Positions 44,621 through 56,305 of a stretch of DNA of 64,000 nucleotides are shown here, piece by piece; position 1 is the stretch's first letter; each line of letters begins with the position of its first letter. Source of the DNA: Sialis fuliginosa (Eukaryota; Arthropoda; Insecta; Megaloptera; Sialidae); the NCBI GenBank assembly GCA_961205875.1, contig OY540821.1:11780001-11844000 (forward strand), given 5' to 3'. The notes beneath the pieces are model-generated. The model saw nothing but the letters and a program-made list of their open reading frames with translations. It was not told the origin of the DNA and ran no database searches. The translations under genes and the position numbers were made by a program.

Positions 44621-45170
44621 TAGATAATTCATTTTGTGCTTCTTGTTAACATTTCTAGAATAATTTTGATTTATATATTAAAAAACAATCAAATCAAAAT
44701 AAGATGGTGTGTGCATCGCACTCATATAAGCGCACGATCGAAGTGGAACTTCTTTAGTTTTCATTACTTATTCAATTTGATATATTATCTGTTCCTGAAA
44801 GGCACGTTACAGTGTAGTTTTAGACTGACAACTATTGAAAAGAATAACTAAAAGAATTATCATGCGATATTTCAAACAAACATTTTAAAGTGAAACCCTA
44901 GTTCAATTTTGGGTAAATCAAAGTGAAGAATATAATACTTTGTCAAGCAAAGCAATGCAAGTACTGTTGGCATTTGTTATATCATGCATTTATTGCAATG
45001 AAATTCAAATATCGAGCTAGTTTAGTAGTAAATGCCTAGATTTAATTAAGTTTGTGCTAAAAAACTGTATTTATTGTATTCTTCTTTAAAACGTATGCTT
45101 TTTATTTTATAAAATAAAGGCGAGGGAGGAGGGGCAAGATAAGATTTTTTTTAAAGAGGCGTATTAACAT
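44621..45170. other. AT-rich, no feature recognised
   Basis: Nothing identifiable. Confidence 0.5.
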
Positions 45171-45188
45171 AAAGTTTGGAAACCACTG
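45171..45188. repeat. hAT-like right end
   Basis: AAAGTTTGGAAACCACTG mirrors CAGTGGTTTCCAAACTTT, a typical hAT terminus. It follows the G-rich 'gagggaggaggggcaag'. No left end is found. Confidence 0.5.
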
Positions 45189-46180
45189 GTCTACTGTATG
45201 GGCGAGAGGGAATGGAAGAGTTATTTCAAATTTGAAGAAAAAAATTCACATACGAAAATCAAGAATTCTCGAAACACAATAGTTAACGATAATTGAAATA
45301 CAGAAATCACAACACAGTAAATTCTTATTCGGGGCACGTCCACATCGTCAATGACCTCGAAATCATTCAACACCCCCGTAACCACCCCTTGAATGCTCGG
45401 TTGGCTAAAGTGTAACGAGATCCGCACAGAATAATGTTCTCAGTGTTTATATTTTCTTTGGGGAGAAATGCATTAGCAAAACTAGAAGTAAATATTTATT
45501 GCGTATTGGATAGCATTCAATGCATTTGTATTATTTAAACGCTGCAATTCTTTGTAAATATTTACTGTAATTTAAGTAAGTGGATGTCTCTATACTCTAG
45601 TGTACCTATAGAATATAGATTACTAAAAGAATTGTGCAGAAGTTAAAAAAATGTATTGACTTTTTTTCATGTTTAGATATTTTTATGTACCAAAGAGAAA
45701 ATATGAATTGCCAATTTTTCTTAATACGTAAATCAAAAGATTAGGAATGTCCCGAAATTCAGGCCGGTTTCCGTTTTATTACTCTATTAAAAAAATTATA
45801 AATAATATACGTTATTTTTGTTTAAAAAATGAAACATAAATATAATAATTATGAATAACTTCATTTTATTAACAAACATTTTAATAGGAATAGTCATATA
45901 ACACAAATGCAGTTTTTTACATTTTGTTCGGCATAAGTATGGTTGTAATTATAAAATTAATAAATTGACCATAATTATTCAACTTATTTGTTAATTTACC
46001 AAAAATTTGTTTATGATAGGGGAAAAGGGTCACGACGGTCTAAGGGCACTTGATATTCTTAAAGTTAATGGTGAAAAAAGTTAGTTGAGTCTATAAGATC
46101 GCGCCAAGCTGAGAAAATTTAAAATCTACAGTAAACATCGGTATTCGGTTCAAAGATTGTTTTCAAAAATATGAGGTTTT
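45189..46180. other. AT-rich, no feature recognised
   Basis: Small frames only. Confidence 0.45.
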
Positions 46181-46345
46181 CTTCCCAGACAAAAAATTGT
46201 CTTATTTGAGTTACAACGTCTACAGATAGACTATCAGACACACATACATCATGGCGAAAATAGACAGAATGGATTCAGGGAAAGTCAAAATGGGTAATTC
46301 CATCAAAATCTGGAATTTGAAAAAAAAACGATTTTGCAATACTTT
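46181..46345 (-). repeat. GTCTGTCTG-family repeat, reversed
   Basis: 'gagttacaacgtctacagat', 'cagacacacatacatcatgg', 'atggattcagggaaagtcaa' and 'tctggaatttgaaaaaaaa' form the reverse complement of the 24995 family. A very similar reversed copy is at 60605-60730. Confidence 0.7.
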
Positions 46346-46419
46346 ACTTACTGTATATGTATAATGAATAAGAAAATAAAAACCATAAAAATTATGAGTA
46401 ACTATCGTTTGAAAAGTTT

Positions 46420-46486
46420 TCTGTAAGTAGTTTAATTTTCAAAATAAAAATCCATAACATTTTATTTTGAACACCCGGTATAATCC
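46420..46486. repeat. Right end 'gaacacccggtata' repeat
   Basis: 'ccataacattttattttgaa', CACCCGGTATA matches 63380-63410 ('cataacgttttttattaaa', CACCCGATATA), so both are right ends of one MITE family. Confidence 0.5.
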
Positions 46487-46919
46487 ACTAATTTGCTCCT
46501 TTTTGCTATCAAAAGATAATCGGTTGAAATATGATATCTAAACTATAACAGTATAATATAAGTTTGAATAAGACATTTAACACGAATTCAAAATAAACAT
46601 ACAATCTACCTCATTCTATGAACTATAACAGTTATCTCATTTTTACTAAGCATGCTAGAACAAAACACAGTAAAACACAATAGCCGAACGTAATCGTGTA
46701 GAATTCGTTGAAAACGACTATTAACCAGAAACATAAAGAATAGTAGAAGAACATTTGAAACGTCCGGTCAAGAGAAAGATACTCTATAAATTTAAAACTT
46801 TAAATGTAGCTGTCACAAACAACGTTTAAAGGCAAGCGAGCTTTAACCACATAGAGTAACATCATCATGAATAATTTAGAACATATCTTGCGTTTGGTTC
46901 TGTTCCGCGGCATTTTCTA

Positions 46920-47704
46920 CAGTGGCGGCGCGGTCACGATATTAAAAATATATATAATGCCTATACTGACATATAAAAAAATAATTTTTGTGTAATGTGA
47001 AACCTGCACTAACGTGTTCCTTGAAATTACGCTATCACTCAAAAGAGCTGAGCAGTGAATACATTAAAAAAAAATATAGCGTAACGTAGTTTATGGATAG
47101 ACCAATACTAGATTCACTAATTAATTTTTTAATAAGTTTCGCTATATTTAACTAACTATTAATTAAATAATAATTATCAACTTTTAGAAAATTTTGCTGA
47201 GAATTAAAAGTTCTTAAAACTAGCCATACAATAAATTTTTTTAGGATTTTTCATAACATTTATTAATTTTATAATAAAACTAACCTAAAAACTAAAAATT
47301 TCTAAAAAAAAAAATTGTTTACATTTTTTAACTAACTTAAGTACTTTTCATCCTTATTAAAATTTTTTTAAAGTTTATACTTTAGGAGAAAAACATAAAA
47401 ATAAACATAAACGTAGAATGTCTGGGTACCCCCCCTGGAGCAGAAATTAATGTTTTTCGTAGGTTGCATCAATTACAACTTTTGATTAGCACACTTTGAA
47501 CCAACAATTCGTCAAGTTACAAAAAAAGTTCAACCAAAACGTAAAGTTCAGTGCTTTTGTGCGGGGTCTTTTTTTGCTCTACTGTCGAAACGGCTTGTTT
47601 GCGATTGTTTTATTGTCCTCGACAACTCCCAAAAATTTGTCACTTGTTTACGAGACACCTGTATAATATAAATGAAATAATATATCCTTAATTAGACGCC
47701 ACTG
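46920..47704. mobile_element. TA-flanked CAGTGGCG element
   Basis: CAGTGGCGGCGCGG starts at 46920 and TTAGACGCCACTG ends at 47704, so the outermost CAGTGGCG bases are inverted. TA lies on both sides (46918-46919, 47705-47706). A second element end, GAGACACCTGTATA, sits inside near 47653-47666. The interior has no transposase frame. The short inverted ends and 2-bp flank could be partly chance. Confidence 0.45.
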
Positions 47705-48569
47705 TACAGACACATATATAATTTAGTCGGTAAAGGACATTCTGTAGCCTAAACAGTCATTAGACCGTCTTTTAACAGTATAATTACATAATGATTCATG
47801 TTTTGTTTCTTAGCCGCTACAGAAAAAGTATATCCTTGCAAAAGCCAATCAACACTAATTAAGTTGTTCTGAATAAAGTAATTACGTTCTGAAAAGAATT
47901 TTGGTACAAATTAATGCCAAGTTTAATGACACAATTGAGTTATTGTCAATAATTAATATTTTTATTGTTCGTAAATCTATAAAATGATTTTGTCTTAAAG
48001 TCATTATAAAATGTTAATTAGGCCATAATATACAAATACATAAATGTATGTAGTAGTAACTGAAATGTGTTTGGTTGATTTATTTCACTGTAAATTATTA
48101 ATGTTTGAAATAACAATGATGCTAATGACAACTAAAATAAATGAGCTTATAATTTCAAAATATGAATGTGTATTTATTATTAGTATGTTCATACCAATTT
48201 AATAATTAATTTATATTAAACATGAGGCACGGTGAATTAAAAATCTACTTTTTGGTTGTCATAAATCATATAAAGTTCACAGTTATCTTAAATTATTTCA
48301 AATTATTTCGATGTATCCAATTTATTTAGTGATTACAACCAGGGGCGTCGACACAAAAAAATCTAAGAGGAGGGCAAGACTTATATTAATTTTTATTCTT
48401 ACAAGACGATTTAGAAATAATAAATTTGATTACAAGCATCCCTCTGTCATCCACTACAAATGCCCATGGTTAGACATATAAAGTATGTATATCACAAACA
48501 CAGATCAAGAAAAACATATGAATTTTTGATGTATCATTTAAGAATATTTGTTATTTTAAATGTGATAAA
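47705..48569. other. AT-rich, no feature recognised
   Basis: 'accaggggcgtcgacac' near 48339 resembles an element end. Otherwise I see nothing. Confidence 0.4.
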
Positions 48570-48640
48570 CTAGCCGTTCGTGAGAAAAAGGATCTTGACA
48601 GACGGACAAAACGGTCTCTATACGGAACCGTAAAAATTAA
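48570..48640 (+). repeat. Repeat tail 'gacagacggacaaaacggtc'
   Basis: 'tagccgttcgtgagaaaaag', 'gacagacggacaaaacggtc' and 'tacggaaccgtaaaaatta' form a typical insect non-LTR 3' tail. It is probably the other end of the 'aagtgcgagtcgagc' family. Confidence 0.55.
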
Positions 48641-49118
48641 AAATAAATATTAAATACAATTATTTGTAGATAATTACATTTTCTTTTTCCTAATTTACCA
48701 TCTGAAAATAATACATTGTTTTCACATATTAATTTATTTTAGTATTTTTTTGAAGAATGAAAATATTAAGGATACGACTATGAACATAATTAAATTATAT
48801 TTTTTCTTAAAAATGTTATTTTCTTCAGGAGAAAATCTAATTATAAGCGATTCAGACCTGATGTTGAGAATTTCAATATTTAAATATTTTACATAACATC
48901 TACGATGTTGAGAAGTTGGTCTCTAATATAAATTCCATGTACAAATGTTTTATTTAATTAAATTGGCTTCCTTGAATAACAATTTCGTATGTTTTCCGAG
49001 TCAGTTAATAATGTCGGAAATGTATTTAATAACAAGAGGTATGTAAATGCTATGACAATCTCAGAAAAAAGTATTCATCCACCTTTATTAAGGTTTATTA
49101 ATATCATAATATTATATA
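48641..49118. other. AT-rich, no feature recognised
   Basis: Nothing identifiable. Confidence 0.5.
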
Positions 49119-49483
49119 CAGGATGATTTACAACGAATCTAAAAAAATAACAGTAGATCTTGGATGTTATTTTAAGCAAAAAACTTCATTTTAACATGTC
49201 TCTGAAAATTCTTCAGCTCTCCTGAAGATTATTAATTTTTATTTAATATCTGGAGATCCCATTGTGATAAAGTTATGAAATTTGATAGCTGGTTTGGTAT
49301 TTTTATAGTGTTTTTAGTATTAATCAATAATTATTTTGCCAATTCATTGATCGATAACACCAATTACTAAACCGATTATCAAATTTTGATATAAAATAAA
49401 AACTTATTATCTATAAGAAAGTGCTTAAAATAACATCCATAATCTACTGTTAATTTTTATTGTACTCGTTGTAAATCATCCTG
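49119..49483. mobile_element. 365-bp foldback MITE flanked by TA
   Basis: The left arm begins CAGGATGATTTACAACGA; the right arm is its mirror, ending TCGTTGTAAATCATCCTG. Further paired blocks include ACAGTAGATCTTGGATGTTA and its mirror. TA is present on each side (49117-49118, 49484-49485). Arms are about 75 bp with small indels. No coding. Confidence 0.88.
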
Positions 49484-49824
49484 TACATATGTCATTCAAG
49501 TAGAAAGATATTTTTCAGATATTTCATATTGCGTTTAGCAGTTTATGATGAAAACATATTTCTACTTTTTAATTTATTTTGAAACTCTAGAAATTACAAA
49601 AAATGTAATAAACTAAAAGGTTACTTTAAATTACAGTTAGAATTTAATAAATATCTTTTAAAAGAATCAAAAAACTAGTGGTTAATTTACGATAGAACTT
49701 TTATCTTCTCACGACATTTTAATTTCTCTCTTTCAAGGTTTTAGGATTTACAAATAAACATAATCCGCAAAAAATCCGCGTATTTAATTTACGTAACTTT
49801 TGCCATTTGTCTTTTTTGTTCCAG
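49484..49824. other. AT-rich, no feature recognised
   Basis: Nothing apart from the pyrimidine tract preceding the candidate exon. Confidence 0.45.
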
Positions 49825-49940
49825 GGGACGCAAATTCCGAAAATACCATTTCCCGTAAACGCAACTTTATACATAAAAATCCCATTTCGAACATGGGAGG
49901 TGTTAGAATTTCAATCTTCACACCATTAAAAATGCATTGT
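49825..49940 (+). CDS. Candidate internal exon (116 nt), unknown protein
   Basis: TTTGTCTTTTTTGTTCCAG ends at 49824 as a strong acceptor-like site, and a consensus donor GTAAGT starts at 49941. One frame is open across the whole interval and includes residues NPISNMGGVRISIFTPLK; it also continues past the donor. I recognise no family. An alternative donor GTAAAC lies at 49855. The opposite strand is open too (97 codons, 49784-50077). In AT-rich DNA an open frame of this length is not rare, so the splice borders are the main support. Confidence 0.27.
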
Positions 49941-50206
49941 GTAAGTCGTACGGGGTGCGTGGGAGCAATAGGGGGGTAGGGGGTAAGCTCTACAAGCGTG
50001 TGCCATGGATGTGATGAGTCGATGTCGGATAAAAGCTGGCGTGCATGGTGAGGGAAATAGGGGGTCACGCGTTCCAATGCGTACGATGAAGAAGGGGAAG
50101 GGGCTATTTTGTTAATGTTACTGCGTCAGTGTGTTACTTGTATTCACATACCGAGGCTACTTTAACATATTTTGAGAGTTTTTTTCGGAATACATATTTT
50201 TTTAAC
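49941..50206. other. GC-richer segment after the candidate exon
   Basis: 'gcgtgggagcaatagggggg' and 'gtgccatggatgtgatgagt' give a higher-complexity stretch to about 50150. I see no repeat match; it may be conserved non-coding sequence. Confidence 0.2.
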
Positions 50207-50214
50207 CCTTAACT

Positions 50215-50637
50215 CAGGGGTGGCCAAACCATGGCGCATTGCATCCTTGCGCCTACTTATTCTTTTGAAGTAGACGTCATAACGCCATAACTGAATTTAT
50301 CTTCATATAATATGGTACCTATTTTCAACACCAGTGTTCTCAATTCAATTTAGCCTTTTTTACAGCCTTCTTACTAATCAGTTCGTCCTATTTTTTGACA
50401 ATTTCCTAGCTAACTATTATTTCCATGCCATGCTTACAGTTTGGCAGAACAAGAATATTGAAACAGACGAGAATTCAGAGAATATTGTGAATTGTTAGAT
50501 TTGAAATGAGAGGAAATATGCAAAAAGTTATATCCATGAACGTAAGAAGGTAGAAAAAGTGCTTGAGTTACATGGCGCATCTGAACTCGTCTCCGAACAA
50601 AATTGGCGAATGATATGCAAAAGGTTGGCCACCCCTG
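50215..50637. mobile_element. Non-autonomous hAT element (423 bp)
   Basis: The left end CAGGGGTGGCCAAACC is mirrored by GGTTGGCCACCCCTG ending at 50637. Flanks CCTTAACT (50207-50214) and CCATAGCT (50638-50645) agree at six of eight positions, as expected of an aged 8-bp hAT duplication. Subterminal GGCGC-type bases are typical. Short frames on both strands are unrelated to transposase. Confidence 0.82.
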
Positions 50638-50929
50638 CCATAGCTGTTCCACCTTTCCAGAAAAACATACCTGTCACACTGGGGTCACCTCGTACCCCAG
50701 ACACTAAAATGCTAACTAGTCGTAAGCTGTTGAATATTTTAATTCAATAAAATTCCTCTATCATCTTCGAACGATACGGAATACACTCCAATCGGTTATT
50801 TAAAAAATATATAATATTTAATAGGTATATTTAGAAAAATTGAAACCCTTGTAAAATTCGAAATATGGATTTTTTTTTAATTTTTAATTTAAATAATCTA
50901 AAATTTTAGGCTGATACTCTTGAGATATA

Positions 50930-51260
50930 ACTAGAGATTGGAAAAATAGTTTTTCAACTATTGCGTAAAAATGCATTTATTGTAATTTTTATTACAAATC
51001 TCCACCGTTTTCAGAAAACTGGTTTGATTGAACTCAATTTGAAATCGACTATTTGCAACTACCTTTCCAACTATTTAAAAACTATTTGCGACACTTATTA
51101 CTGCTTCGTTTGCACTCATTATTATTAAATCGTAAAAAAACTATTTACCAACTATTTTCCTAAAAAAAATTCAACTAATAACTATTTCATTGAAAAAACA
51201 ACTATTTTTCCAAAGAAAAAAAATAGTGTGGAAGTAGTTGTTCGAAAAAATATATTTATT
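50930..51260. repeat. Cluster of AACTATTT motifs
   Basis: AACTATT recurs many times at irregular spacing (for example CCAACTATTTAAAAACTATTT and ACCAACTATTTTCC), more often than chance would suggest. It may be a degenerate tandem array or a binding-site cluster. Confidence 0.5.
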
Positions 51261-51889
51261 TTCACATCTGAAGAGACGGATGTCACTGAAAAAACATCTT
51301 ACTTTAAGTTCATTAGACTAACGTTAGGTGTCGCCACCAAAACTATTTTCAAAATTGAATGTAATTGAAAATGTATAGATAAAAAATTATTTTATACAGT
51401 ATCCGAACTATTCATATTAATTCAAAATTGAGTTGCTCCAAAACCCTGACAGATGACGCCAGTGCACACGTACACACGCGGGGATAACACAGTATCTATG
51501 GGTCAGTAATTTCATTGGACCTAATTACACCGGAATAGGCCATCATGTTCTGTATCGCATATTGCTGCTGGTACCATCTGAGCGCCTGATACTAAACGGA
51601 CATTTTAGTGCTCTACTGAATTAATTAGATCTTATTTTAATGTAATTTGTTATTCCCAGGACTCGTCACCGGAACGTGAATTAAAGCCAAATACTTCCCC
51701 TCTTATTCTTCTTTGTTCATTATAGCGTACATTTATTTTATGTGTTTATGAACCAAAGTCTTGTCTTTCTCTTACAACATTTTAAGTATAGGTGTTAAAA
51801 ATTACATATACGCATTATCTCAAAAATATTTGTTATTGTTTCTCGTTCCCACAAAATTTGGATGCATTTTTAATCTACATTTTTTTCCT
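51261..51889. other. Partly higher-complexity, acceptor-like site at 51659
   Basis: 51440-51690 is less AT-rich. TTGTTATTCCCAG ends at 51659 and is followed by an open frame (begins DSSPERELKPN) to a TAG at 51723-51725, resembling a terminal exon. No known protein is recognised. Confidence 0.2.
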
Positions 51890-51975
51890 TCCTTGAATCA
51901 ATTTGACAATATTCGCTAAGATGTCTATCTGGAAATACGGTAACTCAAAAACTACAAAACATAGAAGGGTGAAAT
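51890..51975 (+). repeat. GTCTGTCTG-family repeat fragment
   Basis: 'ccttgaatcaatttgacaat', 'ctaagatgtctatctggaaa' and 'aacatagaagggtgaaattt' match 63030-63150. It directly precedes the palindromic copy 2, whose left terminus is missing, suggesting insertion into or deletion at this repeat. Confidence 0.55.
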
Positions 51976-52000
51976 TTTATTTATATAGTAACTAAATGAT

Positions 52001-52905
52001 CTTATTTTCTTGTATTTTAGTCGATATTTGTATGACGAGTTGAAGTTCACTGCAGGAAATTTCTCTAAAAAATTTAGAATTTTTGATTTCGTTAAAAGTA
52101 TGTTTATTGTATATAAAATGGTGTGAAAAGTTGAACAGTTCAAACCGCAGGTCTGTATCTCGAATCGTTCTCGAGATATAGCCTCTCAAAGTTTTAGTTT
52201 TTTCAAATTTTTTGAGAAAAATGGCCATAACTTTTGAACGCGTAGTCGGAATTGATTTTAGTTGACGGATTTGAAATCAGCGTGTCAAAATCTATATAAT
52301 GACATGTATAATACTTTAAAGTCCGACAAAAAAATTTTCGTCAAAAATCGACATTTTTTTAAGATATACCCCTTTGAATTTTTTCGATTTTTCGCGAAAT
52401 TTTGTTTTTCGAGTTTTAAAGTATTATACATGTCATTATATAGATTTTGATACGCTGATTCCAAATCCGTCAAGTAAAATCAATTCTGACCACGCGTTCA
52501 AAAGTTAGGGCAATTTTTCTTCAAAATTTTGAAAAAACTGAAACTTTGAGAGGTCATATCTCGAGAACGATTTGAGATACAGACCTGCGGTTTGAACAGT
52601 TCAACTTTTCACGCCATTTTCTATACAATAAACATACTTTTAACGAAATCAAAAATTCAAAATATTTTAGTGAAATTTCCTTCAACTCGTCATACAAATA
52701 TCGACTAAAATACAAGAAAATAAGACGTAGAGGTATTATAGTTTTATAATTGATCGTGTAAATTAATATTTAATGCTATTTTTGACTTTTGGTTAAAATG
52801 GGTTGCGCATAAAGATGAATATTCTAATAATTAACTGAAAACACAGATTTGTATTAATTTACCCATAAAGTAAAAGAAGCACTGCTTCCACGAACGCTTC
52901 GCCTC
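52001..52905. mobile_element. Large palindromic element, copy 2
   Basis: The palindrome runs from CTTATTTTCTTGTATTTTAG (52001) to its mirror ending AAAATAAG at 52724. It is closely similar to 7765-8510, and the right flank to about 52905 is also shared (ending 'cgcttcgcctctg'). The left outer region of copy 1 is absent. The mirrored frames at 52262-52450 and 52285-52473 are artefacts. Both copies share arm mismatches, so they derive from one master. Confidence 0.88.
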
Positions 52906-53640
52906 TGGTATAAGTATTGTTTATTTTCAGTATTACGTATAAGGAGGTCTCACAGATTTTTTTTAAATTTATTATTTTTTTTACAAATTAATGATTTTAG
53001 AAAATTGCGAAAACGCTCTCATCATAAAGAATACCTTTATAATATTATACAAATATCGCAGTACTTTAATAATGTACCTACTTACTAATATACGTGTTTT
53101 ATTCCTTGTACTAACAATCAGCTTATTTTAATTAATAAAGAGCAAAATTACACGTTACTTTATTTTAGTACATCATTCATTTTATCCTTTCTTGTTAATA
53201 AGTACTTATAAGTAGGTAATTAAAAATATGCTGTAGTGTTTTTTTTTCTGATATGATAAAAGCACAGGTATAAAATGTATATTATGGTACATATTCATGT
53301 AATTTTGTTTAATACCAAGTTAAATTTAATAAAGTATATAAACGGAATTGTTTATGACTGGATAATTCTTGCTCAACATATATAATTACAAGTATTAATT
53401 TAATATTTAAAGGGTCTAATATGATCTAACATTATTGAAATAATGTTTGTTGAAGTAAGTAACATAATGTACAATTTATAAAAATATATAATTTCATTTA
53501 ATATTTCACTAAATATATACGCACTTCTGAAAGAAATGGATGTATTATAATACCGTCGAAAAATCGTGTCCGAGATAAGAGCAGATTCTTAATGTATACT
53601 TAAAGAGGAATTGATTTGGAATCTGATTCCGTAAAAAATA
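52906..53640. other. AT-rich, no feature recognised
   Basis: Nothing identifiable. Confidence 0.5.
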
Positions 53641-53718
53641 CAGGGTATTGTATTTAAAAAACAAAGTTAGGTATTTTTTCGGGAAACAAGTAGGTTATGG
53701 AAAAAAAGTGAGACCCTG
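53641..53718. repeat. Short CAGGGT...ACCCTG interval flanked by TA
   Basis: CAGGGTATTG at 53641 and GAGACCCTG ending 53718 are bounded by TA on each side, like a 78-bp MITE remnant. Only six terminal bases pair, so support is weak. Confidence 0.35.
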
Positions 53719-54337
53719 TATATAAAGTTATATATAAATCTACATCTACATACACTTATATTATAAAGTGATGTAGGTCGTAGATACATCTTTAATAAAA
53801 ATAATGTATGCTATTGTTAATTCATTTCTAAATAAATGCCTACACAAAAAAAAATAACAAGAAACCTTAACAAATATACAATACATCATTAACAAATTGA
53901 ATTTACTTCGTTGACTGTAGTATATTAGCAGAGGAAGTGCAAAATATTAATTTGCGGTGAGAAAGCAGATGAAATATTGTTTTATTATGAAAGGGCCAAA
54001 TAAAATTACATACACATACAACAAGATAGCTGTGTTCTTACGTTCTACCGCAGTGATATAATAAATCTTCTTAAAATAATTGACATGATGTGATTTAGTT
54101 CTGGTTGTGTTACATGTTTACACTCACATAGATACAACAAATACGCGTATACATATGTATTTGTATACATACATGTATGTATAAATGTATTTTATAAAAT
54201 TATGTCGTATAATTTTATATAATTATTAATTTTAATTACAGTACTGAAACCAAATTAAAAATATACTGCTTAGAAATTAGTTCAGAAAGTTGTACTTTCT
54301 TATACTATATGTATGAATTACAAATAGTGTAAGTATT
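53719..54337. other. AT-rich; TATG-rich patch near 54140-54190
   Basis: Self-complementary 'atacatatgtatttgtatac' and 'atacatgtatgtataaatg' runs. Otherwise nothing. Confidence 0.45.
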
Positions 54338-54620
54338 GTTGACCTTCTGTATTGTTGATGTCTGTGTGTCGGTCTGTCTGTAGAAGGATGAAATTTTCTT
54401 CTCAGAACAATACTAATTTTTTTAATGGTACGTATTGTTTTAGATAAAAAATGTAAAAAATGTTGTAATCTATAATTTATGTTCTATTCATTTTTTCTAC
54501 CTTTTATCAGTTCACCAGAAATATTTATTTAAATAAAATTATAAATACTTATCTACACTGTTCACTCTCCGTTTTACGTATAAGAATGTTCCATGGCACC
54601 CATCATAGTTTTAAAAAAAT
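54338..54620 (+). repeat. GTCTGTCTG-family repeat
   Basis: 'tgtgtgtcggtctgtctgta', 'gtagaaggatgaaattttct', 'accttttatcagttcaccag' and 'ccatggcacccatcatag' match the second unit at 25142-25500. Confidence 0.7.
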
Positions 54621-55333
54621 AATTTGCCCGTGGTAGTGCCGTTTTTTATATCACATTAAATATTATAGTTAAATTTAAATGAATAGTTTTTATCAGTAAT
54701 AAATTTTTTAATAAACTAAAAGTAGCGTAAAAAACAAATGTGATAATTAAAATAAGCAGCTAGTGAGAAATATACATGTCTATCACCCTCTACCATTAAA
54801 TTATTTAAAATATAAAATAATTTGGGTTTGTTAGACTTAATTAACACAACCATTGGAGGGTTAATCTTTATTTTTATAATTATTCATCTGATTTTTAATT
54901 TTTATTCAAAATGTCCTGTTATTTATATCTAGATATAATGAGTATAAATTATTAATTAATTATTTGCAATATTTGTTTTTAATTACGAATACAATGTAAA
55001 TATTTTTTTATAAATTGTATTTAAAAAAAAAAACTAACTACATTTGTTTCAAGTCGCACCGTTAAAAGGACAAATAAACAAACTAACGAAGCAAACATGT
55101 ACATGTAGTACAAAATGTACAAGCACAATTTATTTCATTAACAAAGTATGTGCACACGAACGTGTATTTATATGAATCCTTATATAAAGGTTATTCTAAA
55201 AGTAAAACAATTTATAAACTATAGAAATGTGTTTCTATTGTTACTGGTAGTAATTATTTGCAGTAATGAAAAAGAGAATATTTAAAATTCCACGTAACAC
55301 ATATGTTTGAAACAAGAGTATTTGACTAAATTT
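54621..55333. other. AT-rich, no feature recognised
   Basis: Nothing identifiable. Confidence 0.5.
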
Positions 55334-55430
55334 TTAACCCTTAACTGGTTTCGTGGGGGCCGTCTGGCCCTCATTGGCTACGTTTTGATGTTTTTCATAA
55401 AAATGAAGCATCGTACGCAACTGCCATTTT
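55334..55430 (+). mobile_element. piggyBac-like left end
   Basis: TTAA (55334-55337) is followed by CCCTTAACTGGTTTCGTGGG and 'ggccgtctggccctcattgg'. piggyBac-type elements insert at TTAA and their ends begin CCC, so this fits. A related internal block recurs at 56261-56305. No right end or transposase is seen. Confidence 0.45.
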
Positions 55431-55870
55431 AAGTAATCTCATTATGTCGCGACTCGCGGAGGGTGCCGGATGTTCGACACTTTAGCATCTTCAGGGACAG
55501 ACCAGTTACTTATGTTTTTTAGATATTGTATATACCGGTTAACTTGTGAATTTATAAAAGATGTCGCTGCCACTTGTGCGGCTGAAAAATGACGGCAAAT
55601 ATTATTAATATTAGATAAAAAAGAAATATTTGATTTAAAAACATTCCTAAAGTTAATTTGTGTTTGTAGCTACCTAAAAAGTATCCAAAAAAAACTATAT
55701 TGTGATCTCTCTTAGAAAATTATTTAGTAAAATAATGATAATAAAAGCTAGTTAATACATAATAAAATGAGTGTATTATTTATCATTTTTAAAGCGTAAA
55801 GAAATGCTATGATAATGTAATAATTAATTAATAAATTACAGTAATATTAGTTTAAATGTCCACCATTTTG
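55431..55870. other. Possible interior of the piggyBac-like element
   Basis: 55440-55600 is more complex ('cgcgactcgcggagggtgcc') than the AT-rich remainder. No frame is recognised. Confidence 0.25.
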
Positions 55871-56003
55871 ACATCCATTGGTCGATTGTCATCAAATTAA
55901 GCTGTTTTACAGTTAAAGGTCTATACATTATGATTTAGTAATGGTAGTAATTAAATATCAATAAATATTTCTAATTTAGTACATTTAATTAAACAAGAAT
56001 CCA
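55871..56003 (+). repeat. Dispersed repeat paired with 27664-27806
   Basis: 'cgattgtcatcaaattaagc', 'tacattatgatttagtaatg' and 'atttctaatttagtacattt' repeat the earlier unit in order. Confidence 0.65.
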
Positions 56004-56260
56004 ACACTTTCCTAACCAAAAATGTGTATCAAACTAACGTTACGGTTAATAAATAAATAATAAAATAAACTATGACTACTTAAAGATCACCCGTACATAT
56101 TTGCTGTTCTTATAATACAATAAATTACACATATGCATGCATTCTATCACATATTCTCAATTACCACAACAGAACTATATTAAATGACTATTTTGCATTC
56201 AAATAAAACTACCAGGTAATATAAATACAAAATATACGGAAACCTAAATAGATTTATTTT

Positions 56261-56305
56261 ACAACGACCCGTACCGGCCGCCATTGGCCGTGTTTTATTT
56301 TTAAT
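56261..56305 (+). repeat. Second piggyBac-like terminal block
   Basis: 'cgacccgtaccggccgccat', TGGCCGTGTTTT resembles the subterminal 'ggccgtctggccctcattggctacgtttt' order at 55354. It may be a second truncated copy. Confidence 0.35.
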
